A stretch of DNA of 64,000 bases. Origin: Euborellia annulipes. Taxonomy: Eukaryota > Arthropoda > Insecta > Dermaptera > Anisolabididae. A model generated the notes under the pieces. The model made no database searches, was not told the origin of the DNA, and saw nothing but the letters and a program-made list of their open reading frames with translations. Location of the stretch: contig JAKCPI010031613.1 of assembly GCA_023213315.1 (NCBI GenBank), positions 1 through 64,000 on the forward strand, given 5' to 3'. The position numbers and the translations under genes were made by a program. Positions 46,635-57,939 of this stretch are shown piece after piece; the first letter of the stretch is position 1, and every line of letters starts with the position of its first letter.

Positions 46635-47337
46635 CTAGCAGCTAGAAGAGAAGTTTTTTGAGTTAGATGGACAATCTGCAGAGTAATTTGTTTCATTTGA
46701 TGTTCCTGGAGAATTGGTTGCCTCTTGAGAACCAAGAGCCAAAAATTCATATTTAATAAGAATATCAAAAAGGTCTTTTTTGCATTTATTTTTAATACAG
46801 GCGGTAGTTTTTTTAAAACATTTTTAAAATAATCAGAAAATGAATTAAATTCATTTTCTTCATTACTATTTTTGTTTGCGATTATTTCTTCAAAAATCTT
46901 TTGTCGATATTGTTCTCTTGAATGGAGGTATTTTAGAATGCCGTCTTGTTTTTGACGGGGACGTTTTCTACTGAGTTTAGGAAAATTTTCTCTATTCTGA
47001 GAGAATGTATTCTGAGTGGATCTTGGGGGAGAAGTTAGGTCAATTTTGCTTTCATCGGGGTCTTCTAACAGCGGTATGCCTTGATAAGTAAAAGATTCCT
47101 CTTCTGAATTTATAAATATGTCGTGTTGTTCCTCTGGAGTGATAAAAACAGGTTCTATATTGCTTATTGTAGAGTGTTCTGTTGGAATGTTTTCTAGGAA
47201 TGATAAGGACTTTGAATAGATATGAAATTTTGATCTTGGGTTTTTAGGTGCTGCTGATCCAGTTCCAAATTTGTTTTTTCTTTTATGGCGGTAATATGTA
47301 TCTTTTATATTTTTCCAATGCTTTTTGCAACTATCAC
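46635..47337 (-). CDS. MADF-BESS protein, exon 2 (one frameshift near end)
   Basis: The exon starts after a TTTTTTTCAG acceptor and continues the MADF domain in phase with exon 1: DSCKKHWKNIKDTYYRHKRK and, further on, FHIYSKSLSFLENI. A ~100-residue linker rich in Ser, Glu and Pro follows, then a basic KRPRQKQD stretch that may serve as a nuclear signal. A BESS-like motif closes the protein (DYFKNVLKKLPPVLK, then LFDILIKYEFLALG in the adjacent frame). The frame break is one missing A in the run at 46789-46793. BESS motifs mediate protein-protein contact. The exon lies entirely inside the intron of the + strand transposase. Confidence 0.82.
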
Positions 47338-47400
47338 CTGAAAAAAATGAATATTTTTGTTTTTAAAAAAAATAATGACTAAAATTTTATTTTTATTTAG

Positions 47401-48293
47401 GTTCCTTTCTACTGGAGAGAGTTATCCATCATTATCATTTGCCTACCGTATATCGGCATGCTATATTTCAAGAATAATAAAACAAGTACTTAAATTACTT
47501 AAAGAAAAATTAATACCTATCGCGATGTCACCTCCAACTGAAAATGATTTTAAAAGAATAGAAAAGGGCTTCTGGGAAAAAATGGAACATGCCGAACTGT
47601 GTATCCAGCATTGATGGGAAGCATGTTTGTGTCAAAGCGCCAAAAAATAGTGGTTCTCTTTATTTCAATTACAAAGACTATTTTTCTATTGTAATGCTTG
47701 CGTTAGTTGACGCCAACTACAAGTTTGTAGCTATTGATGCTGGCTCATATGGAAAGGAAGGAGACAGCAATATATTTAGAAAATCGATAATGGGAAAAAA
47801 AATCTCAAGCAACAACTTGCATATTCCTGAATCAAAAGTGTTACCAGGGTCGGATATCATTTTGCCTCATTTTTTGGTAGGAGATGAGGCATTTCCCTTA
47901 AATACGTATATGATGAAACCCTATTCAAGAAGATCCAAACTAAATCGCCAAATGGAAATATTTAATTATAGATTATGCCGCGCTCGTCGAGTAGCAGAAA
48001 ATGCATTTGGATTGTTAAGTCAAGTATTCAGGGTATTTTATACACCAATAGCAATTTTGCCAGATACGTGTACAGATTTGATATTAGTGACCTGTTGTTT
48101 GCACAATCTTTTACGCGATGCATATTTAGAAGATATTGGACGGCCTTTTTATGTTCGTGAAGAAGATCAAAACCCTACAGATAATATGATTGATTTGGCG
48201 GCTACAGGGGGTTTTGCATATGGTGGCGAATATGTAAGAAATGAATTAACTAAATATTTTTGTTCGGAAAGCGGCCAAATATCCTGGCAATAA
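47401..48293 (+). pseudogene. HARBI1-like: Harbinger transposase, exon 2 (DDE domain, frameshifted)
   Basis: After an ATTTAG acceptor the exon continues LTLR with FLSTGESYPSLSFAYRIS, the diagnostic PIF/Harbinger segment. All three catalytic residues are present: Asp in SSIDGKHV, Asp in FLVGDEAFPL and Glu in RRVAENAFGLL. CCLHNLLRD lies near the C-terminus as in HARBI1. A six-A run at 47577-47582, one A too long, shifts frame between FWE and WNMPNC just before the first catalytic Asp. With exon 1 the protein would be about 390 residues, normal for the family. This is a nuclease that cuts at the element ends. Two single-base shifts mean no full product unless they are assembly errors in homopolymers. 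The exon lies in the intron of the MADF gene. Confidence 0.92.
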
Positions 48294-48639
48294 CAATTGC
48301 AAAGTACTTATTACTTTTTTATAATAAAATTTTTTTTGTTTTTAATTTTTCAATTATATTAACCTGTAATGTTTTAACCTTATTTTTTTCAGGCAATTAA
48401 TTATAGAAGCTTAATTAAAAGAATCGTTAGGAATATATTTTATTTATTAAGAAAAGATTTAAAAAAAAGGTTAAATAAATAAATAAATTTTTATCAATAT
48501 TAAGGGGCCTACACACGGGAACGACTGACTGCCCTACCTGACAAGTTGGACCCGACCGGTCAGGCGGAGGCCCACCATCAAATCGGGCTAGCCACACACC
48601 AGATCAGTCTTGAACAATCGATTAAGATGTAAAGAAGTA

Positions 48640-49990
48640 TTTTAAAATGGCTCCTTATCTATCTAAATCTCCAAAAATAGGTGTAGCTATGATTCCCATA
48701 GAAGTTTCTGGCATCCATATAAATTTTTTTTATTCTCCACCGCCCCGTTTTTGTATGGGATCTCCTCAGGTTTAGTAAGTCGTCCACCCATGGCACTGTG
48801 TTCAGCAGTCTTTTCCTGGGTGTTGTGAACAGGATTCGTGAACCTCTTTTAGTGTTTACAGACGGTTCTAAGAGTGGCATGCAAGTTGGGTGTGCGTTTA
48901 TGGTTGGGAACGTTAAGAGGTTCTTTAGACTTAGCCCTGATACTAGTGTGTTCACAGCTGAGCTCAGAGCGATAGAGCTTGCCTTGGTTGCCGTGGAAAG
49001 GGAAAATGTTGAGAATGTGCTGATCATTACTGATTCTCTTAGTTCCCTACAGGCCCTGCAGGAGGTATATACCTCCCATCCTATTGTTCAAAGGATTCAA
49101 GTTCGTTTTCATGAGATTATCGGGTTAGGGAGGAACCTGTTTTTAATGTGGGTCCCGAGCCATAGGGGGATTGCCGGGAACGAGGTGGTGGATGGTTTGG
49201 CCAAGTTAGGTTCAAAAAAGAGTCTTATAGATTTAGAGTTAGTGACGTTTGGTGACCTGAAGACCTCCATTAAGAGATCTATTTTGCTGAGGTGGGCGGA
49301 TGAATGGACAACTATAACACAAAATAAATTAAGGTCGGTTAAGCAGTCGGTCTACCCTGTTTGTGGGATTGATCTCAGTCGGGAAGATCAGGTTAGAGTC
49401 ACCAGGTTGAGGATAGGTCACACCTATTTCTCCCACGGTCATGTCCTTAGGGGCGAGTTCTCTCCATGGTGTCTTACGTGTAATGCCAAAATTGACGTGA
49501 AACATGTGTTGGTGGAATGCTCTGAATATAGAGCGTCTAGGAGCAGGTGCGGTTTGAGTGGTAAGACCCTTGGGGAGATACTTGGCAATTCTACTGAGTA
49601 TACAAAGATCCTAAGTTTTCTGAGGGAAATTGAACTATATTACAGGACGTGAGACAGCGGGGCTTTTTTGCTGTGATAATACCTGTGATATTGTAGTGAG
49701 TAGGTTGTGCAATTGGTATTGTCTTCCATCGATTCTAGTCATTTATTTATTTATTTATTTTGCTTATTTATTTATTTTACTTATTTGTTTATTTTTTATT
49801 TATTTAATTTACTTATTTATTTATTTATTTATTTATTTTTTTTTTTTTTGTTGATTGGTTTACTCAAGTTTTTTGAGTATGAGACTCTGAAGGGAGACTG
49901 ATGCACTCTAGTTATGGGACTTATTAGAGGTGGCGCAAATGGCCCTAGTAGCTGAGGCGCCCTATAATAACCAATAATAATAATAATAAA
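48640..49990 (+). mobile_element. 5'-truncated non-LTR retrotransposon (RNase H end)
   Basis: Only the 3' part of the LINE is present, from about 48640 to a (TAA)n tail near 49970-49990. A TAA-type microsatellite tail and an RNase H domain point to the I-like group of LINEs. It inserted into the MADF intron, downstream of the transposase. 5' truncation is the usual outcome of target-primed reverse transcription. A TTTA microsatellite at 49740-49845 lies in its 3' UTR. Intact flanking duplications were not identified. Confidence 0.85.
48720..49652 (+). pseudogene. LINE ORF2 fragment: RNase H and C-terminal Cys/His motif
   Basis: The open frame encodes a complete RNase H fold: VFTDGSK with the first Asp, ELRAIELAL with Glu, ITDSLSSLQAL with the second Asp, and WVPSHRGIAGNEVVDGLAK with the last Asp. 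All four catalytic residues are intact. A C-terminal CNAKIDVKHVLVEC motif follows, typical after RNase H in this LINE group. RNase H removes the RNA strand during retrotransposition. The upstream reverse transcriptase and endonuclease are missing, so the frame has no natural start. It is open back to at least 48720, and the first in-frame ATG lies well inside. It ends with a TGA at 49650. Confidence 0.9.
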
Positions 49991-50465
49991 AAATATAAAT
50001 TTTTAATAAGTCATTTAAACAATCATTTCTCCGGGCCTTTTTACAATAATTCTGTTCCTAAATGTTCCAAACACACCTGCACTCTCTCTAGCAATCAATT
50101 AACTCCTTAAATACCGATTGTTCAGCTTCCCTAACAAAGGCCATAGTGTTAATTAAATTAATGGTTGAAGAAAGCAATCTGAAAGGGATGTCAGGCCAAC
50201 CGCGCTACACACGTCCTGATTGTCAGGGAAAGGAGTGGGGGGGGAGTTGGCGTTTGGATGGTTAGCCCCACCCGTTACACCCCAACTTGTCAGGCCTGAC
50301 AGATTGGGTCACCCAACCGGCCTACGCGCGTCCCCACCGGGCTTGACTAGTATTTTTATTATTAATAAGTCTGCCCTTTTTTAGGAATTTTCCATAAAAA
50401 AAACAAATATGATAATATGTAATTCGATGCGATAACTTTGACCAGCTGAATAAAAAAAAGTTTAC
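49991..50465. other. MADF intron with GC-rich MITE-like text
   Basis: 50170-50350 is GC-rich and contains CAACTTGTCAGGCCTGACAG and GGCCTACGCGCGTCCCC. Related text (GGCCTACACACGGG, CCTGACAAGTTGG) lies at 48503-48600 on the far side of the LINE. A small MITE may have been present before the LINE inserted; ends were not resolved. Confidence 0.35.
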
Positions 50466-50616
50466 CTGTTATATTCAATTTTCTCCCAATTTCTTCCCAC
50501 ACTTTCTCTTTCTGTTTTACATTTTTATAATTATAATGGCTCAAATCGTATAAAATTCTGTGATTAGAGACGAATTCAATTAATATCTCATCTTCACTTT
50601 CGTTGAACGCCGCCAT
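50466..50616 (-). CDS. MADF-BESS protein, exon 1
   Basis: An ATG at 50616, 54 bp inside the right terminal repeat region, starts MAAFNESEDEILIEFV. The MADF domain core follows, with LYDLSHYNYKNVKQKEKVW and EEIGRKLNITG. The donor GTAAAC follows ACAG, leaving a phase-1 junction that exon 2 (47337) completes exactly as ITG-DSCKKHW. MADF is a Myb/SANT-related DNA-binding fold. In Harbinger elements it is the partner that recruits the transposase to the ends. The intron, 47338-50465, holds the opposite-strand transposase exon 2 and the LINE. Exon 1 itself is intact. Confidence 0.88.
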
Positions 50617-50654
50617 TTTGTTTGTTATTTTGTTATGACAACGCTCCGCGGCAG

Positions 50655-50762
50655 CGACCGATCGAGAGGCAGTGTCGCTGCCGCTAGAGCGACAATGACG
50701 TCACGGCAGTGTCGCTATTGACGCTGCCGCTCTGTCGCGTTGCTCGGAATTCAACCTTTAGG
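50655..50762 (-). repeat. right terminal inverted repeat of Harbinger
   Basis: Reverse complement of the left end. CGGCAGTGTCGCT, CGACAATGACGTCACGGCAG and ACGCTGCCGCTCTGTCGCG match left-end blocks, ending in TTCAACCTTTAGG. The MADF start codon lies just inside, so the repeat may double as promoter. Confidence 0.9.
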
Positions 50763-51100
50763 ACGGAGTCTAAATGGCCTCCAATGCCCTTACCAGCATT
50801 TGGTAAAGAATGTATGGAGCTGAATGGTTTCACTACGTTTATTATGTTCCGAAACGTTCCTCCTAATTGTTTACAGCCACAACTTAAACTTCAATCTTCA
50901 ACTATTTTTATTGTTATTTAGATAGAAATTTGATATCTCTGACTTTGCAATAGCATTCTTCCTCGGGGCCACCCATCCAAAGATTTAACGCTTAGCTTTT
51001 TTATTTAACCCATTCAGACCTGAATTAATTTGAGTTCAGAATTTTTTTTTTTTTTTTTTACAAAATCATTATTATAAACAAACATTATTATTAATAAAAG
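50763..51100. other. flank with SINE-tail-like text, otherwise nothing
   Basis: GAGTCTAAATGGCCTCCAAT directly beside the Harbinger end resembles the shared SINE tail motif. Poly-T at 51044-51059. No gene. Confidence 0.4.
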
Positions 51101-51240
51101 AGATGCCCTCGGGCTTGGGGAAATAAGTAGCGCGCCTGCCTTGTATACCAAGGGTCGAGGGTTCGGATCCCAGGCAGTCCGGTGATTTTATTTAAGCCAT
51201 TTGAATACCAGATACTAAGAATGCCTGGATCTTGAGCAAT
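51101..51240 (+). mobile_element. tRNA-derived SINE, family S1, 3' truncated
   Basis: The head has GGGTTCGGATCCC (box B) and a GCGCGCCTGCC box-A-like region, then GGCAGTCCGGTGATTTTATT and AAGAATGCCTGGA. It lacks the TG-rich tail. Confidence 0.7.
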
Positions 51241-51629
51241 CACCTCCATTGGGTTTGAATTTTCAATATGGCACAATTATCATCTTCATCGGTAGAGGAA
51301 TAATCCAGATCGGAAACATATCCATCTAAAAGCATTTCCAAAATCTAGGCAGCATCCTTCTCCAAATGTAATTTTTAGAACGAAGTACTTTAATGCGACT
51401 TCAGAGTGAAATGGGAGAAAATGTAACGTAACGAAAATGCGTACCCAGCGCCCGAGCGACGGCGGAGGAAGGCACAGTTGCATGAATATTTGTTCATTCA
51501 TACACAGTTTTTCAAACTTCTTAATCAATCAAATGTATTAAAAAACATTAAAAAAATAATAATAGGGATCGTGCGTGACCTATAGAGGCAGCACTTCTCC
51601 CGAAAGTAGAGCACCCTGGTGTCAAAAAA
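51241..51629. other. non-coding DNA, nothing recognised
   Basis: Slightly GC-richer but with no frame, repeat or RNA that could be supported. Confidence 0.4.
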
Positions 51630-52700
51630 AAAAAAAAACAGTGATGCTCACAGTCTAGGAATTTAAAAAACAAAAAGAAAATATGGTTTTCTGCCAATAA
51701 TAAATAATAACTGCATTTTTCTTTTCCACTGCTGTTTTTATCTGGGGAAAACCTTTGTCTGCTAGAACAACATCGCCAGGTTCTATTAAATCGACTAGGC
51801 CACAATCGTTTGTAATAAAACTATCACTAGAGCGACCACCATAGCATTTAGATACAAAGCTTATATAATAAATCCATTTAAAGTACACCCAACCAAAAAT
51901 TTTACCGTTTGATGATGTTTATATTCAGAGTACATTAAAACTCTGGTGGTAATTCTGTATTCATTTCAGTGCATTTCTGAATGCATCCGGTAACGTTGCT
52001 TGAATTGTTGCTTTTGAAGGCCAAAATATAAATATTTTTAATAAAATGTTATATTGTTGTAACTGAGATTGATCATCATGGATTGAAGTTAGGCCATGAA
52101 AACCTTGACAGTTGAGCTCCGCGAAATCTTGACTGATTGGATCGCATCCCTTATCTTGGACAGACTTTCCTAATGGTGGTAAAGTGACATCACACATTTT
52201 ATCTGCTGTCTTTTTTTTGGGATATTGACCTGTAGTTCTGCAGTAATGACACCACCACAAGAATTAATATCACAAAAAAAAATATGTTTGATCATCTGCA
52301 ATATTTTCACTAATTTGTTCATCTGTTTGACAAGTAATACTACGACTTGTTGCTTGAGGCATAGTATTAGAAACAGAAGTTTCGATATTCTGCTATTCAA
52401 TAATTCCCGTTGCTGTAATCGTTCCAATCGTTGGATTTTTATATTATGTTTGCCAGGAAAAATTGTCGGTACATAAGACGGATGTTGGGGATTCTCGGAT
52501 TTTTTATTGTTGACGAAATGAACACATATCCGAGTATTTTTATTTGGTTCCCAATCCTTCGGATGCTTTCTGAAATGTAATCAAGTCCACTCTCTGTTCA
52601 ATGAACTTTCGGAAAAACGATAAAATTTCACCTCCGTATGATTTTTTCACGGCATATTTGAACAGCCACGAATGCAACAAGATGTTCTTGATGGTGACAA
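51630..52700 (-). pseudogene. THAP-domain transposase remnant (ISL2EU-like)
   Basis: In minus order the reading pieces are: a THAP zinc-finger start (SCCIRGCSNMP, then HTEVKFYRFSES); DWEPNKNTRICVHF and HPSYVPTIFP, the THAP end; a linker; FWPSKATIQATLPDAFRN; and FVSKCYGGRSSDSFITNDCG with LIEPGDVVLADKGFPQIKT, the segment around the second catalytic Asp of DDE_Tnp_4 proteins. Frameshifts and stops separate every piece. The region around the first Asp is deleted and the C-terminus is missing. The THAP C2CH signature lacks one residue. This is an old, dead copy of a transposase family whose THAP domain binds the element ends. Confidence 0.75.
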
Positions 52701-52841
52701 CATTAATTACAAAAATAATAATTGTTAAAAACACTTTCAATGCAAGTCCAATGCAATTCTATATTACTTATCACTACTTTATCGCCGATTTTTCTCACCA
52801 GATGGCATCATAGTCATCTTTCTCAATCCCTATAATAATAA

Positions 52842-52980
52842 CCAGTCGCAAAGCCCGCCTTCGGCGGGCTTTCCGCCTAGCCAGGGGGCTAGGCCCCCTG
52901 GACCCCTTGCTCGCCTTCGGCGAGCAAGTTTATTCCCAATTTGGGATATTTCTTGTTGCAATGCAAGTGTTAAGATGTTA
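52842..52980 (-). mobile_element. Helitron 3' terminus
   Basis: In minus sense the sequence has a perfect hairpin (GCCCGCC, loop GAA, GGCGGGC at 52853-52869), about 10 nt, then CTGG at 52842-52845 followed by a host T. This fits the Helitron rule of a short hairpin before CTRR inserted at A/T. A second GC hairpin (GCTCGCC GAA GGCGAGC) lies upstream. GCCCCCTGGCTAG is shared with the copy at 61205-61331. Confidence 0.65.
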
Positions 52981-53898
52981 AGGAAGGATCTTATATTCAA
53001 GCGAGGCGAGGGTACCGATTGGGAACAGCACAAAAGGGTCTGTTTATGACTGTTTAAAGGGTCAGTCACCTCTCTTCGTTATTCAACTGCTGCGTAGCCC
53101 CCACCCCCCAGCCCATAGTCAGGTAGGAAGCTGGTTCACACAGCATAAAGGACGCTCTCTAATTTCTAGCCAACTTGTTGATTTTGTGTTCCCATATTGA
53201 AGAAATTTGATTATAATTAATTTTCCAAAATATTTAAGAGATTCAGATTATTACTACGTTACTCCCAGAGCCATGTACTATATGTGTACTTAATTTCAAA
53301 TGGATTCATTGAAAATTGTGGATTTCTATAGAACATATACATACATATTTACATACATACATACATTTTTCCCATTTCATTTTTATATATATAGATAGAT
53401 AGATAGATAGATAAACCAACTTCTCTCTACTCACTTTTTTTTTTTTTTTTTTATTCTTGGCTGTTGGTCTAATCAAATTTCTAAGCTCTTTAGGAAGGGA
53501 TCTAGCCAATGGATACTTTAGGAATTACAGATAGTATTCCATATTGAAAAATACAAAGAGGCTCTTGTTGGGCCAATACTCTCAAAGCTAGGCCTGGCTC
53601 ATTTTTTTCCTTTGAGATTATAGGGCCCACATTACAATAAAATTACAAATATTTCAATTAGATTACTGTGGCTGTTTATTTTTTAATAATTTTCCAAATC
53701 CCATAATTGATACCAATTTCTCTTAGTTTTTTATAATCAATATTTAAGAGAAGTAAGTGGCAAATGACACCAATAATTTCATTCAACTCTTGCCTTTCCA
53801 GCTCTGGGTACTCTTTTTTCTCATCCTCCCATCTTTTACAAATTAAACGCCATCAGCAGCAAAATCTATGATTTTCGTTCATCTTCATGATCTTAGAG
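52981..53898. other. non-coding DNA with ATAC/ATAG microsatellites
   Basis: Microsatellites at 53335-53412; poly-T at 53437-53452. No gene or repeat family recognised. Confidence 0.5.
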
Positions 53899-54258
53899 CA
53901 GTGTTTCCCAACCTTTTGAAGTCCACGGCACGCCAAAGGTGCTTTGGGAATAACATTACACACTAGGGGCACCCTTCCTTTTTTTTTTCCCTAGCAAAAC
54001 GAATTTTTCCGCCCTCCTAAATTATTGCCGAACTGCCAAAAAAATTTTTCCATCCCTTCATAATTATTTTGCCATTTTTTTTTTTAGAGAACGAAATTTT
54101 TGCCGCCCTGGCAAGAAATTTTTCCTGCCCTCCCAAAAATATTTCCTTTGTTTTTTCCGCCTCTTTATTTTTATTTTTTTTTCTAAATATTTTACGGCAC
54201 TCCTTAGGCATTCTTGCGGCGCCCTTGGGTGCCGCGGCACACCGGTTGGGAACCACTG
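53899..54258. mobile_element. 360-bp hAT MITE with perfect 8-bp TSD
   Basis: Ends CAGTGTTTCCCAACC and, complemented, CAGTGGTTCCCAACC, flanked by perfect TCTTAGAG (53891-53898, 54259-54266). The interior has paired GGCACGCC / GCCGCGGCAC-type blocks and TTTTTCC repeats but no protein. Confidence 0.9.
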
Positions 54259-54266
54259 TCTTAGAG

Positions 54267-55925
54267 GCTCTGTGGATTATCGGATAAGTTGGGGCTTAAT
54301 AATTTGAACCCGGCTTGCCGCAAAAATTCAACCAAATCGAGCAATAGAAATATAATTTCCTCCAGTTTGTCGTACACGCATCTATGGTCTGAGGAATGGG
54401 CATGAACCATTCCAAGATTGATCCTCTCATGGGGCCTTTATACCCGGAGAGTGAGACGGGAGCACAATAGATCTATAAAGTCACAATGTAGAGATGCCCC
54501 ACCCACCACATCAAATCATGTTCGAGATCAGATCAGCCAGTTGTACTGACTTATCCACAAGAGGATTTAATTTCCATCTATTCCTATTGTCATCTTCAAA
54601 GTAACTGAATAGTTTCTCTACGTGACAACGATTGGTCTGTTGCAATTTTTCGACCAGTAATCAATAGAAAGAAGATTAAATACCTTATAGTTTTATTCAA
54701 TCTTTCAATAACAATCCATTGAGTAGATCACTCAAAAACCAAAGAGTATAATATACGTCATCACAAGTGCTGTTGTATTAAGAGTCAGTAATTTTCTTCC
54801 CATAAATTTTCAGCTTGAAGTTTTCCTCGATTCTTCGCCGCCCATTTATGGATATATTAAATTTGTTGGTAAAAATTCTCTAACTCTTCTATTCTTTTTA
54901 TTTTCTTTTCATTTGTACCTATCTTTTGGTCGCCTCTTATTAATTCATTAGTCTAAAATTTCAATAATAATAACATTTCTCTAAACATTATTTATGTTAA
55001 TCGAGTCAAATTGGTCAATTGAGAGAGAGTCTCGCATTTAAGAACAAATTAATCAATTTCCATCCATCCATCCCAACTCATCTATAATTCAACTATAATT
55101 ATCCATCATCATCATCATCATCATCAAATGCATAAGATGTGAACACCGAAATTTAAAATACTTTTAATTTTTTTTTTAATCAATCCTTTTGATAGCTTTA
55201 TTTAATAAAAAAAAATAATTCTGACAATCGTGGTTTATAAAAAAAGACAAATGGGACAAAATTTTAACACATAACTGGCTGGTGGAGAGGAATTATTAAA
55301 GATTGAGAGAAAATCATAAGGTATTAGAAGAATCGCACTATAATCAGACAAAGGATGATCTGAAGGACCTTTCGTGAAGCAAAGTAGATAGAAGTTTGGG
55401 TTTTATTTTCTACGAGTAAATATTGAAACTTTGCAATAATTTTTTTTTTAGATGGGATTATCTAGAGTTAATTGCCAGTGATAATAGAACAACATTCATT
55501 TTAGTAAAGAAACATGGTATTAAACATAAGTTCATCCTGGTATTGGCAATACACTCACCGCCTAATTCATAAAACCTTAAACAATGTTTAAAGAGAATTT
55601 GAAAAACATTTTAGCAAAATCTTAATTCATAAACATATTTTAGGCCTAAATACTTGTTTAAATTCCTATTTTAACTAGACAGGCGAGACCCCTTGTTTAA
55701 GCTCACTAATAAACATTTTGTAACCTCAAAATTTTCGATCACAACAACTTGACATTTGAAATAGCCTATAATATCATAGGCTTTTAATAAAAATAAACGT
55801 AAGTAAAAATTCAAATGTATTATATGTTTTTCATGAACAAATTATTAATCTTGATGAATTAATATTTTCAGAATAATGCAAAGTATTGAAACGATAAATA
55901 CAATATGCAATATAATGAATATGGC
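54267..55925. other. low-copy non-coding DNA
   Basis: No repeat family or exon recognised. Trinucleotide ATC run at 55105-55127. 55918-55925 is the left TSD of the next element. Confidence 0.5.
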
Positions 55926-56587
55926 CAGGGCCGCAGACAGACTTGACGGGCCCCGGGGCTACTTAATAATACTGGCCCCCCCCCCCCCCTCACCCATTAA
56001 GATTTTTTAGGTATGTAAAAGGCTATCGTGGCCTTCATGCCAAAAATTTTTTACACAATTTTTAAAACAGTTATACATAAGCTTAGCTTACAATATTTAT
56101 TTAAATAAAAAAGTTATTTAAAAATTTTTCAAAATTTCCTAAACATAGGGTTACCATAATTTATTGAGGCCAAACCCGGACAGACGACTTCCGGGTTGGT
56201 CTGAGGGTATGGAAAATTTTTTGAAAATTAGACACTGAAATCTGCGTTTTTAGCTATCCTGAGACGTGAAAAATATTACTTGCTTAGAGCTTAAAGGGCC
56301 CGGTGCCCGGGCCCCCACAGGAAAAAAAAATTCAAGAAAATGATTTTCTTTATTGAAATTTTGAGATTTGAGCTTAAAGGGCCCGGGCATCCTCAGGAAA
56401 AAAGGCAAGTTTTTGAGCTCAAAGGGCCCGGGCCCCTTCAGGAAAAAAAATTCAAGAAAATGATTTTTTTTAATTGAAATTTTAACTATCAAAATTATTT
56501 TTTATTAGAATTTTAAGGTTGGAGCGCAAAGGGCCCGGGCCCCGGGGATATAGCCCCCCTGCCCCCCCCCCCTTGTCTGCGGCCCTG
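55926..56587. mobile_element. 662-bp hAT MITE, TSD 7 of 8
   Basis: Ends CAGGGCCGCAGACA on both strands. The TSD AATATGGC (55918-55925) / AATATGAC (56588-56595) differs by one base. Inside, GGGCCCGGGC blocks alternate with TTCAAGAAAATGATTTT at about 56287, 56385, 56415 and 56525, a degenerate internal repeat. No protein. Confidence 0.85.
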
Positions 56588-57065
56588 AATATGACCTATC
56601 AAATAGATAAAAGGATTATGCCTGGGAGAAGATTATTTAAAAAAAAAAAAAATCCTTTAAGATCTTAAAATCTGTTACTATTATTAGTTACAATACATTT
56701 GAGTTTCAATATTTGATAGGAATTCAAACATATTTAATTGATTGATTGATATTTGATATTTAAACATATTTAATTTTCATTAAATCAAACTTAAGTAATT
56801 ATTATACAAATGTATTTTTATTTAGCTTATTTTTATGGCTTTTAATTGATTTAAATTCCTTTCAGTTCCTTTGGAGAATGCATTGAAACTGAAAAAAGGG
56901 GTGTGCTTATTAGTATCTAGTCCAAATGGAATTAAATGATTTATTGAAAAAGTAATATTTTGAAAAAACTAACCTCTGACATTTATATTTATTTACCTTT
57001 TGTCTGTTTTTTAAATGCTTTTATTTAACTTACTCTTTCAAGGTCACCAACTTTATGGCTTTGTT
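56588..57065. other. AT-rich DNA, nothing recognised
   Basis: Contains a small TTTAATTGATTGATTGA repeat near 56735. No gene. Confidence 0.5.
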
Positions 57066-57900
57066 AAGGACACTTCCCGATAAGCTAGAGGTGTGAAATT
57101 TGATATTTAAGAGTCATTTTTGATGACGCAAATTGTGAGTTTGGTTTTACCAAAATGGACCAAACTAATGTGGTACTTTATTTGAAACCCTTCGTGAATT
57201 AATGTAATTTCAAAAGACTTCCCGATGGGCTAGAGGTGTGAAATGTAATACTTAAGAGTCATTTTTGATGACGCCACTATATGGTGGTTTTGATCAAAAT
57301 AGACCAAACTAATGTGGTACTTTATTTGAAACCCTTCGCGAATTAATGTAATTTCAAAAGACTTCCCGATGGGCTAGAGGTGTGAAATGTAATACTTAAG
57401 AGTCATTTTTAATGACGCCACTATATGGTGGTTTTGATCAAAATAGACCAAACTAATGTGGTACTTTATTTGAAACCCTTCGCGAATTAATGTAATTTCA
57501 AAAGACTTCCCGATGGGCTAGAGGTGTGAAATGTAATACTTAAGAGTCATTTTTAATGACGCCACTATATGGTGGTTTTGATCAAAATAGACCAAACTAA
57601 TGTGGTACTTTATTTGAAACCCTTCGCGAATTAATGTAATTTCAAAAGACTTCCCGATGGGCTAGAGGTGTGAAATGTAATACTTAAGAGTCATTTTTGA
57701 TGACGCCACTATATGGTGGTTTTGATCAAAATAGACCAAACTAATGTGGTACTTTATTTGAAGCCTCACGCAAATAAGGCCCTATTAACTATAGTTTTGA
57801 ATTTTGATATTTACGAGTCATTTTTTTATGATAATGAATAATTTTTCAATTGAACCAAATCAATACAGGCCAAACTAATGTGGTACTTTATCATATTGAT
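57066..57900 (+). repeat. 144-bp tandem satellite, about five units
   Basis: CAAAAGACTTCCCGATGGGC recurs at 57211, 57355, 57499 and 57643, exactly 144 bp apart. A divergent first unit starts at about 57066 and a decayed last unit reaches 57900. The middle units are nearly identical, with a conserved AAACTAATGTGGTACTTTAT. No coding capacity. Confidence 0.92.
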
Positions 57901-57939
57901 GATTTTTGATAAGACTAAAAGACTAAAAAGCTTAAAATA

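Larger units (their letters stand above)
45621..50762. mobile_element. Harbinger (PIF/Harbinger) DNA transposon, two genes
   Basis: The termini are inverted repeats starting CCTAAAGGTTGAATTCCGAG and matching over about 90 bp (45621-45725 and 50670-50762), apart from a 14-bp duplication and few substitutions. The TSD could not be resolved. Inside are a DDE transposase on + and a MADF-BESS gene on -, the two-gene layout of animal Harbinger elements, where the DNA-binding partner helps nuclear import and end recognition. A LINE fragment (about 48640-49990) was inserted later. Single-base frameshifts in both genes make this copy probably immobile on its own. Confidence 0.92.

Noticed and set aside
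48503..50350. MITE interrupted by the LINE within the Harbinger element
   Set aside because: GGCCTACACACG and GGCCTACGCGCG blocks on either side are in direct, not inverted, orientation, and no termini or TSD could be defined.
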